Assembly: GCA_036365145.1 (NCBI GenBank)
Contig: JAEOAD010002327.1
Span: forward strand, 124,001-188,000
From: Orientallactaga sibirica
Lineage: Eukaryota; Chordata; Mammalia; Rodentia; Dipodidae
Length of the DNA: 64,000 nucleotides
Reading direction: 5' to 3'
Shown here: piece by piece, positions 51,701 through 61,927 of the stretch
How positions within the stretch are numbered: position 1 is the stretch's first letter
How the letters are laid out: the number at the start of each line of letters is the position of its first letter
Program-made: the position numbers and the translations under genes
The notes under the pieces: model-generated
What the model was told of the DNA's origin: nothing
Seen by the model: only the letters and a program-made list of their open reading frames with translations
Database searches by the model: none

Positions 51701-54700
51701 CAGCAAGATCAAACTTTCCTAGTTTGTATAATCTAACAAGTTGTACAACTTAGTGGATTAACCACATTTCTAACGTAGTTTGTTTAGAAAACAAAGGCCT
51801 TCATTTCCGAACACAGTACTGTGTGAAATTAGGCTATTCTGTTCCCCAAATGAGTTGCTTTCTTACGAAGAGTCTTCAGTCCAGCAAGATCAAACTTTCT
51901 AGTTTGTGTAATCTAACAAGATGTACAAGGGAGTAGATTAACCACATTTCTAACGTAGTTTGTTTAGAAAGCAAACACATTCATTTCCGAACACAGTACT
52001 GTGTGAAATAAAGTTCTGTTCCCCAAATGAGTTGCTTTCTTACGAAGACTCTTCAGTGCAGCAAGATCAAACTCTCTTAGTTTGTGCAATCTAACAAGAT
52101 GTACAATTTAGTAGATTAACCACATTTCTAACGTAGTTTGTTTAGAAAACAAACACCTTCATTGCCGAACGCAGTACTGTGTGAAATAAGGCTGTTCTGT
52201 TCCATAGAAATGAGTTGCTTTCCTTGAAGAGTCTTCAGTGCAGCAAGATCAAACTTTCTAGTTTGTGTAATCTAACAAGATGTACAACTTAGTAGATTAA
52301 CCACATTTCTAACGTAGTTTGTTTGAAAACAAACACATTCATTGCCGAACACAGTAAGAACAGTATTCTGTTCTCCAAATGAGTTGCTTTCTTACTGAAG
52401 AATGCAGCAAGATCAAACATTCCTAGTTTGTGTAATCTAACAAGATGTAAAACTTAGTAGATTAACCACATTTATAACGTAGTTTGTTTAGAAAACAAAC
52501 ACCTTCATTGCCGAACACAGTACTGTGTGAAATAAGGCTGTTCTGTTCCCCAAATGAGTTTCTTTCTTAGAGACTTTCAGTGCAGCAAGATCAAACTTTC
52601 TTAGTTTGTGTAATCTAACAAGATGTAAAATTTAGTAGATTAACCACATTTTAACGTAGTTTGTTTAGAAAACAAACACCTTCATTGCCGACACAGTATT
52701 GTGTGAAATAAGGCTGTTCTGTTCCGCAAATGAGTTGCTTTCTTTGAAGAGTCTTCAGTGCAGCAAGATCAAACTTTCTAGTTTTGTGTAATCTAACAAC
52801 ATGTACAACTTAGTAGATTAACCACATTTCTAACGTAGTTTGTTTAGAAAACAAACACCTTCATTGCAGAATGCAGTACTGTGTTAAGCTAGTTCTGTTC
52901 TCCAAATGAGTTGCTTTCTTCTGAAGAGTCTTCAGTGCAGCAAGATCAAACTTTCTTAGTTTGTGTAATCTAACAAGATGTACAATTTAGTAGATTAACC
53001 ACATTTCTAACATAGTTTGTTTAGAAAACAAACGCCTTCATTGCCGAACACAGTACTGTGTGAAATAAGGCTGTTCTGTTACCGAATGTTGCTTTCTTGA
53101 GAAGAGTCTTCAGTGCAGCAAGATCAAACTTTCCTAGTTTTTGTAATCTAACAAGATGTACAACTTAATAGACTACCTTCATTTCTAAAGTAGTTTGTTT
53201 AGAAAACAAACCCATTCATTGCCAAACACTGTACTGTGTGAAATAAGGCTGTTCTGTTCCCCAAATGAGTTGCTTTCTTCGAAGACTCTTCAGTGCAGCA
53301 AGATCAAACTTTCCTAGTTTGTGTAATCTAACAAAGATGATTAATCACATTTATAACGTCGTTTTGTTTTTGAAAACAAACACCTTCATTGTAGATTAAG
53401 GCTATTCTGTTCTCCAAATGAGTTGCTTTCTTGAGAAGAGTCTTCAGTGCAGCAAGATCAAACTTTCCTAGTTTGTGTAATCTAACAAGATTTAGGTTAA
53501 CCACATTTCTAAATAGTTTGTTCAGAAAACAAACGCCTTCATTGCGAACACAGTACTGTGTGAAATAAGGCTGTTCTGTTCCCCAAATGAGTTGCTTTCT
53601 TCGAAGAGTCTTCAGTGCAGCAAGATCAAACTTTCTTAGTTTGTTCAATCTAACAAGCTGTACCATTTAGTAGATTAACCACATTTCTAACGTAGTTTGT
53701 TTAGAAAAAAAACAAATACCTTTCGAACACAGTACTGTGAAATAAGGCTGTTCTGTTCCCCAAATGAGTTGCTTCTCGAAGAGTCTTCAGTGCAGCAAGA
53801 TCAAACTTTCCTAGTTTGTATAATCTAACAAGTTGTACAACTTAGTGGATTAACCACATTTCTAACGTAGTTTGTTTAGAAAACAAAGGCCTTCATTTCG
53901 AACACAGTACCAAATTAGGGCTTATAAATGAGTTTTACGAAGAGTCTTCAGTCCAACAAGATCAAACTTTCTAGTTTGTGTAATCTAACAAGATGTACAA
54001 GGAGTAGATTAACCACATTTCTAACGTAGTTTGTTTAGAAAGCAAACACATTCATTGCCGAACACAGTACTGTGTGAAATAAGGCAGTTCTGTTCCCCAA
54101 ATGAGTTGCTTTCTTACGAAGACTCTTCAGTGCAGCAAGATCAAACTCTCTTAGTTTGTGCAATCTAACAAGATGTACAATTTAGTAGCATTTCTAACGT
54201 AGTTTGTTTAGAAAACAAACACCTTCATTGCCGAACGCAGTACTGTGTGAATTAAGGCTGTTCTGTTCAGAATTGACAAGAGTCTTCAGTGCAGCAAGAT
54301 CAAACTTTCTAGTTTGCGTAATCTAACAAGATGTACAACTTAGTAGATTAACCACATTTCTAACGTAGTTTGTTTAGAAAACAAACACATTCATTGCCGA
54401 ACACAGTACTGTGAGAAATAAGGCTATTCTGTTCTCCAAATGAGTTGCTTTCTTACGAAGAGTCTTCAGTGCAGCAAGATCAAACATTCCTAGTTTGTGT
54501 AATCTAACAAGATGTAAAACTTAGTAGATTAACCACATTTATAACGTAGTTTGTTTAGAAAACAAACGCCTTCATTGCCGAACACAGTACTGTGTGAAAT
54601 AAGGCTGTTCTGTTCCCCAAATGAGTTGCTTTCTTACGAAGACTATTCAGTGCAGCAAGATCAAACTTTCTTAGTTTGTGTAATCTAACAAGATGTAGAA

Positions 54701-54870
54701 TTTAGTAGATTAACCACATTTCTAACGTAGTTTGTTTAGAAAACAAACACCTTCATTGCCGAACGCAGTACTGTGTGAAATAAGGCTGTTCTGTTGGCAA
54801 ATGAGTTGCTTTACGAAGAATCTTCAGTGCAGCAAGATCAAACTTTCTAGATTGTGTAATCTAACAAGTT
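48800..54870 (+). repeat. 12-monomer HOR inside S1, nearly three copies
   Basis: The CATTTCTAAAG of the AATAGACTACC monomer is at 48877, 51049 and 53180: steps of 2,172 bp (exactly 12 x 181) and 2,131 bp. The CGTCGTTTG monomer, the TAGGTTAACC/TTGTTCAG monomer, the GTACAAGGGAGTAG monomer (49762, 51921, about 54000) and the CTGTGAGAAAT monomer (50198, a broken copy near 52350, 54409) keep the same order in each copy. Copy 1 is clean; copies 2 and 3 carry many small indels. Confidence 0.88.
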
Positions 54871-54900
54871 GTACAGCGTAGTAGATTAACCACATTTCTA
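51229..54900 (+). repeat. Indel-rich patch 2
   Basis: Twenty-one monomers occupy 136 bp less than expected (mean about 174.5 bp). Heavily cut monomers lie near 52350-52410, 53333-53400, 53915-53945 and 54181-54290. The sister 12-monomer copy at 48.9-51.0 kb is intact at the same places. Losses fall mostly in TTACGAAG, TTGCCGAAC and the TTCC-CAAATG word. This is either a real decay zone or an error-prone stretch of the assembly. Confidence 0.82.
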
Positions 54901-57029
54901 ACGTAGTTTGTTTAAAAAAAAACACCTTCATTGCAGAATGCAGTACTTTGTGAAATTAGCTAGTTCTGTTCTACAAATGAGGTGCTTTCTTACGAAGAGT
55001 CTTCAGTGCCTCAAGATCAAACTTTCCTAGTTTATGTAATCTAACAAGATGTACAACTTAATAGACTACCTTCATTTCTAAAGTAGTTTGTTTAGAAAAC
55101 AATCCCATTCATTGCCAAACACAGTGCTGTGTGAAATAAGGCTGTTCTTTTCCCCAAATGAGTTGCTTTCTTACGAAGACTCTTCAGCGCAGCAAGATCA
55201 AACTTTCCTAGTTTGTGAAATCTAACAAGATGTACAACTTAGTAGATTAACAACATTTCTAACGTAGTTTGTTTAGAAAACAAACACCTTCATTGCCGAA
55301 TGCAGTACTGTGTGAAATAAGGCTGTTCTGTTCCCAAATGAGTTCCTTTCTTGAAGAGTCTTCACTGCAGCAAGACCAAACTTTCCTAGTTCGTGTAATC
55401 TAACAAGTTGTACAACTTAGTAGATTAACCACATTTCTAAGGTAGTTTGTTTAGAAAACAAACGCCTTCATTGCCGAACACAGTACTGTGTGAAATAAGG
55501 CTGTTCTGTTCCCCAAATGAGTTCCTTTCTTACAAAGAGTCTTCAGTGCAGCAAGATGAAACTTCACTAGTTTGTGTAATCTAACAACATGTACAACTTA
55601 GTAGATTAACCACATTTCTAAGGTAGTTTGTTTAGAAAACAAACGCCTTCATTGCCGAACACAGTACTGTGTGAAATAAGGCTGTTCTGTTCCCCAAATG
55701 AGTTCCTTTCTGACGATGAGTCTTCAGTGCAGCAAGATGAAACTTTACTAGTTTGTGTAATCTAACAACATGTACAACTTAGTAGATTAACCACATTTCT
55801 AACGTAGTTTGTTTAGAAAACAAACACCTTCATTGCAGAATGCAGTACTGTGTGAAGTAAGCTAGTTCTGTTCTACAAATGAGTTGCTTTCGTACGAAGA
55901 GTCTTCAGTGCAGCAAGATCAAACTTTCCTAGTTTGTGTAATTTAACAAGATGTACAACTTAGTAGATTAACCACATTTCTAACGTAGTTTGTATAGAAA
56001 ACAAACGCCTTCATTACCGAACACAGTACTGTGTGAAATAAGGCTGTTCTGTTCCTGAAATCAGTTGCTTTCTTGAGAAGAGTCTTCAGGGCAGCAAGAT
56101 CAAACTTTCCTAGTTTTTTTAATGTAACAAGATGTACAACTTAATAGACTACCTTCATTTCTAAAGTAGTTTGTTTAGAAAACAAACCCATTCATTGCCG
56201 AACACGGTACTGTGTGAAATAAGGCTGTTCTGTTCCCCAAATGAGTTGCTTTCTTACGAAGACTCTTCAGTGCAGCAAGATCAAATTTTCCTAGTTTGTG
56301 TAATCTAACAAGATGTACAACTTAGTAGATTAATAACATTTATAACGTCGTTTGTTTAGAAAGCAAACACCTTCATTGCCGAACACAGTATTGTGTGAAA
56401 TAAGGCTATTCTGTTCTCCAAATGAGTTGCTTTCTTCTGAAGAGTCTTCAGTGCAGCAAGATCAAACTTTCCTAGTTTGTGTAATCTAACAACATGTACA
56501 ACTTAGTAGGTTAACCACATTTCTAACATAGTTTGTTCAGAAAACAAACGCCTTCATTGGGGAACACAGTACTGTGTGAAATAAGCCTGTTGTGATCCCC
56601 AAATGAGTTGCTTTCTTTACGAAGAGTCTTACGTGCAGCAAGATCAAACTTTCTTAGTTTGTGCAATCTAACAAGATGTACAATTTAGTAGATTAACCAC
56701 ATTTCTAACGTAGTTTGTTTAGAAAACAAATACCTTCATTGCGAACGCAGTACTGTGTGAAATAAGGCTGTTCTGTTCCAAGAAATGAGTTGCTTTCCTT
56801 GAAGAGTCTTCAGTGCAGCAAGATCAAACTTTCCTAGTTTGTATAATCTAACAAGATGTACAACTTAGTGGATTAACCACATTTCTAACGTAGTTTGTTT
56901 AGAAAACAAACGCCTTCATTTCCGAACACAGTACTGTGTGAAATTAGGCTGTTCTGTTCCCCAAATGAGTTGCTTTCTTACGAAGAGTCTTCAGTCCAGC
57001 AAGATCAAACTTTCCTAGTTTGTGTAGTC

Positions 57030-59930
57030 TAACAAGATGTACAAGGGAGTAGATTAACCACATTTCTAACGTAGTTTGTTTAGAAAGCAAACACATTCAT
57101 TTCCGAACACAGTACTGTGTGAAATAAGGCTGTTCTGTTCCCCAAATGAGTTGCTTTCTTACGAAGACTCTTCAGTGCAGCAAGATCAAACTCTCTTAGT
57201 TTGTGCAATCTAACAAGATGTACAATTTAGTAGATTAACCACATTTCTCACGTAGTTTGTTTAGAAAACAAACACCTTCATTGCCGAACGCAGTACTGTG
57301 TGAAATAAGGCTGTTCTGTTCCGCAAATGATTTGCTTTCCTTCGAAGAGTCTTCAGTGCAGCAAGATCAAAGTTTCCTAGTTTGTGTAATCTAACAAGAT
57401 GTACAACTTAGTAGATTAACCACATTTCTAACGTAGTTTGTTTAGAAAACAAACACATTCATTGCCGAACACAGTACTGTGAGAAATAAGGCTATTCTGT
57501 TCTCCAAATGAGTTGCTTTCTTACGAAGAGTCTTCAGTGCAGCAAGATCAAACATTCCTAGTTTGTGTAATCTAACAAGATGTAAAACTTAGTAGATTAA
57601 CCACATTTATAACGTAGTTTGTTTAGAAAACAAACGCCTTCATTGCCGAACACAGTACTGTGTGAAATAAGGCTGTTCTGTTCCCCAAATGAGTTGCTTT
57701 CTTACGAAGACTCTTCAGTGCAGCAAGATCAAAATTTCTTAGTTTGTGTAATCTAACAAGATGTAGAATTTAGTAGTTTAACCACATTTCTAACGTAGTT
57801 TGTTTAGAAAACAAACACCTTCATTGCCGAACGCAGTATTGTGTGAAATAAGGCTGTTCTGTTCCGCAAATGAGTTGCTTTCTTACGAAGAGTCTTCAGT
57901 GCAGCAAGACCAAACTTTCCTAGTTTGTGTAATCTAACAACATGTACAACTTAGTAGATGAACCACATTTCTAACGTAGTTTGTTTAGAAAACAAACACC
58001 TTCATTGCAGAATGCAGTACTGTGTGAAGTAAGCTAGTTCTGTTCTCCAAATGAGTTGCTTTTTTACGAAGAGTCTTCAGTGCAGCAAGATCAAACTTTC
58101 CTAGTTTGTGTAATCTAACAAGATGTACAACTTAGTAGATTAATGACATTTCTAACGTAGTTTGTTTAGAAAACAAACGCCTCCATTGCCGAACACAGTA
58201 CTGTGTTAAATTAGGCTGTTCTGTTCCGCAAATGAGTTGCTTTCCTTCGAAGAGTCTTCAGTGCAGCAAGATCATACTTTCCTAGTTTGTATAATCTAAC
58301 AAGATGTACAACTTAGTGGATTAACCACATTTCTAACGTAGTTTGTTTAGAAAACAAACGCCTTCATTTCCGAACACAGTACTGTGTGAAATTAGGCTGT
58401 TCTGTTCCCCAAATGAGTTGCTTTCTTACGAAGAGTCTTCAGTCCAGCAAGATCAAACTTTCCTAGTTTGTGTAATCTAACAAGATGTACAAGGGAGTAG
58501 ATTAACCACATTTCTAACGTAGTTTGTTTAGAAAGCAAACACATTCATTGCCGAACACAGTACTGTGTGAAATAAGGCTGTTCTGTTCCCTAAATGAGTT
58601 GCTTTCTTACGAAGACTCTTCAGTGCAGCAAGATCAAACTCTCTTAGTTTGTGCAATCTAACAAGATGTACAATTTAGTAGATTAACCACATTTCTCACG
58701 TAGTTTGTTTAGAAAACAAACACCTTCATTGCCCGAACGCAGTACTGTGTGAAATAAGGCTGTTCTGTTCCATAAATGATTTGCTTTCCTTGAAGAGTCT
58801 TCAGTGCAGCAAGATCAAACGTTCCTAGTTTGTGTAATCTAACAAGATGTACAACTTAGTAGATTAACCACATTTCTAACGTAGTTTGTTTAGAAAACAA
58901 ACACATTCATTGCCGAACACAGTACTGTGAGAAATAAGGCTATTCTGTTCTCCAAATGAGTTGCTTTCTTACGAAGAGTCTTCAGTGCAGCAAGATCAAA
59001 CATTCTAGTTTGTGTAATCTAACAAGATGTAAAACTTAGTAGATTAACCACATTTATAACGTAGTTTGTTTAGAAAACAAACACCTTCATTGCCGAACAC
59101 AGTACTGTGTGAAATAAGGCTGTTCTGTTCCCCAAATGAGTTTCTTTCTTACGAAGACTCTTCAGTGCAGCAAGATCAAACTTTCTTAGTTTGTGTAATC
59201 TAACAAGATGTAGAATTTAGTAGATTAACCACATTTCTAACGTAGTTTGTTTAGAAAACAAACACCTTCATTGCCGAATGCAGTATTGTGTGAAATAAGG
59301 CTGTTCTGTTCCGCAAATGAGTTGCTTTCTTACGAAGAGTCTTCAGTGCAGCAAGACCAAACTTTCCTAGTTTGTGTAATCTAACAACATGTACAACTTA
59401 GTAGATGAACCACATTTCTAACGTAGTTTGTTTAGAAAACAAACACCTTCATTGCAGAATGCAGTACTGTGTGAAGTAAGCTAGTTCTGTTCTCCAAATG
59501 AGTTGCTTTCTTACTGAGAAGAGTCTTCAGTGCAGCAAGATCAAACTTTCCTAGTTTGTGTAATCTAACAAGATGTACAACTTAGTAGATTAATGACATT
59601 TCTAACATAGTTTGTTTAGAAAACAAACGCCTCCATTGCCGAACACAGTACTGTGTGAAATAAGGCTGTTCTGTTACCGGAATCAGTTGCTTTCTTGAGA
59701 AGAGTCTTCAGGGCAGCAAGACCAAACTTTCCTAGTTTGTGTAATCTAACAACATGTACAACTTAGTAGATGAACCACATTTCTAACGTAGTTTGTTTAG
59801 AAAACAAACACCTTCATTGCAGAATGCAGTACTGTGTGAAGTAAGCTAGTTCTGTTCTCCAAATGAGTTGCTTTCTTACGAAGAGTCTTCAGTGCAGCAA
59901 GATCAAACTTTCCTAGTTTGTGTAATCTAA
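57030..59930 (+). repeat. 8-monomer tandem duplication inside S2 (1,447 bp)
   Basis: GTACAAGGGAGTAG is at 57041 and 58488, and CTGTGAGAAAT is at 57478 and 58925; both steps are 1,447 bp (8 x 181 minus 1). Between them the order of CTCTTAGTTTGTGC, CGAACGCAG, TGTAAAACTTAG, GTAGAATTTAG, AAGACCAAAC and TTAATGACATTTC monomers is the same. Confidence 0.88.
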
Positions 59931-60370
59931 CAAGATGTACAACTTAGTAGATTAATGACATTTCTAACATAGTTTGTTTAGAAAACAAACGCCTCCATTG
60001 CCGAACACAGTACTGTGTGAAATAAGGCTGTTCTGTTACCGGAATCAGTTGCTTTCTTGAGAAGAGTCTTCAGGGCAGCAAGACCAAACTTTCCTAGTTT
60101 GTGTAATCTAACAACATGTACAACTTAGTAGATGAACCACATTTCTAACGTAGTTTGTTTAGAAAACAAACACCTTCATTGCAGAATGCAGTACTGTGTG
60201 AAGTAAGCTAGTTCTGTTCTCCAAATGAGTTGCTTTCTTACGAAGAGTCTTCAGTGCAGCAAGATCAAACTTTCCTAGTTTGTGTAATCTAACAAGATGT
60301 ACAACTTAGTAGATTAATGACATTTCTAACGTAGTTTGTTTAGAAAACAAACGCCTCCATTGCCGAACAG
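59352..60370 (+). repeat. 2-monomer HOR, about 2.8 copies (362 bp)
   Basis: AAGACCAAAC is followed by ACAACATG and AGTAGATGAACC, then by a monomer with TTAATGACATTTC, CGCCTCCATTGCC and TTACCGGAATCAG. This pair recurs with ACC of AAGACC at 59356, 59721 and 60083. Steps are 365 bp (a 3-bp gain, TTACTGAGAAGAG, in the first copy) and 362 bp. The third copy breaks after CGCCTCCATTGCC, where the next type begins. S1 has a single copy of this pair near 50.6-51.0 kb. Confidence 0.92.
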
Positions 60371-61927
60371 AGTACTGTGTGAAATAAGGCTATTCTGTTC
60401 TACAAATGAGTTGCTTTCTTACGAAGAGTCTTCAGTGCAGCAAGATCAAACTTTCCTAGTTTGTGTAATCTAACAAAATGTACAACTTAGTAGGTTAACC
60501 ACATTTCTAACATAGTTTGTTCAGAAAACAAACGCCTTCATTAGGGGATCACAGTACTGTGTGAAATAAGCCTGTTCTGATCCCCAAATGAGTTGCTTTC
60601 TTACGAAGAGTCTTACGTGCAGCAAGATCAAACTTTCTTAGTTTGTTCAATCTAACAAGCTGTACAATTTAGTAGATTAACCACATTTCTAACGTAGTTT
60701 GTTTAGAAAACAAATACCTTCATTGCCGAACGCAGTACTGTGTGAAATAAGGCTGTTCTGTTCCGCAAATGAGTTGCTTTCCTTCGAAGAGTCTTCAGTG
60801 CAGCAAGATCAAACTTTCCTAGTTTGTATAATCTAACAAGTTGTACAACTTAGTGGATTAACCACATTTCTAACGTAGTTTGTTTAGAAAACAAACGCCT
60901 TCATTTCCGAACACAGTACTGTGTGAAATTAGGCTGTTCTGTTCCCCAAATGAGTTGCTTTCTTACGAAGAGTCTTCAGTGCAGCAAGATCAAACTTTCC
61001 TAGTTTGTGTAATCTAACAAGATGTACAAGGGAGTAGATTAACCACATTTCTAACGTAGTTTGTTTAGAAAGCAAACACATTCATTGCCGAACACAGTAC
61101 TGTGTGAAATAAGGCTGTTCTGTTCCCTAAATGAGTTGCTTTCTTACGAAGACTCTTCAGTGCAGCAAGATCAAACTCTCTTAGTTTGTGCAATCTAACA
61201 AGATGTACAATTTAGTAGATTAACCACATTTCTAACGTAGTTTGTTTAGAAAACAAACACCTTCATTGCCGAACGCAGTACTGTGTGAATTAAGGCTGTT
61301 CTGTTCCTACAATTGAGTTGCTTTCCTTGAAGAGTCTTCAGTGCAGCAAGATCAAACTTTCCTAGTTTGTGTAATCTAACAAGATGTACAACTTAGTAGA
61401 TTAACCACATTTCTAACGTAGTTTGTTTAGAAAACAAACACATTCATTGCCGAACACAGTACTGTGAGAAATAAGGCTATTCTGTTCTCCAAATGAGTTG
61501 CTTTCTTACGAAGAGTCTTCAGTGCAGCAAGATCAAACATTCCTAGTTTGTGTAATCTAACAAGATGTAAAACTTAGTAGGTTAACCACATTTATAACGT
61601 AGTTTGTTTAGAAAAGAAACGCCTTCATTGCCGAACACAGTACTGTGTGAAATAAGGCTGTTCTGTTCCCCAAATGAGTTGCTTTCTTACGAAGACTATT
61701 CAGTGCAGCAAGATCAAACTTTCTTAGTTTGTGTAATCTAACAAGATGTAGAATTCAGTAGATTAACCACATTTCTAACGTAGTTTGTTTAGAAAACAAA
61801 CACCTTCATTGCGAACGCAGTACTGTGTGAAATAAGGCTGTTCTGTTCCAATAAATGAGTTGCTTTCTTCGAAGAGTCTTCAGTGCAGCAAGATCAAACT
61901 TTCCTAGATTGTGTAATCTAACAAGTT

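Larger units (their letters stand above)
47586..54870 (+). repeat. Superunit copy S1, 41 monomers (7,285 bp)
   Basis: It starts at the AAGTTGTACA(A/G)CGTAG monomer that also starts S2 (54871) and S3 (61928). I counted 41 monomers; 41 x 181 is 7,421, and the missing 136 bp are all lost after about 51.23 kb. Near its start S1 shares with S2 and S3, in order, the A-run monomer, GTGCCTCAAG, CAGTGCTGTGTG with TTCAGCGCAGC, the TTTGTATAGAAAAC monomer (48711) and the TTTTTTTAAT(C/G)TAAC monomer. It has one extra monomer near 48.0 kb and lacks one near 55.6 kb relative to S2. Confidence 0.85.
54871..61927 (+). repeat. Superunit copy S2, 39 monomers (7,057 bp)
   Basis: The length is 39 x 181 minus 2. 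It is matched base by base at several anchors to S3: TTGTATAGAA 55990 and 63049 (7,059 bp), the GGGGAACAC monomer 56559 and 63618 (7,059 bp), GCCTTCATTTCC 56912 and 63971 (7,059 bp). A shared private gain, TTCTTCTGAAGAG, occurs near 56433 and 63493. Internal amplifications (8-mer and 2-mer) replace the 12-mer pattern of S1. Confidence 0.9.

Noticed and set aside
5395..53666. Recurring minus-strand open frames of about 63-112 codons with a conserved start (MFSKQTTLEM-like)
   Set aside because: They are the same stretch of the satellite read on the minus strand. Because 181 leaves remainder 1 on division by 3, each monomer is read in a different frame and a frame stays open for just over one unit. 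The longest (53328-53666) owes its length to local indels. There is no coding-type conservation, start context or domain.
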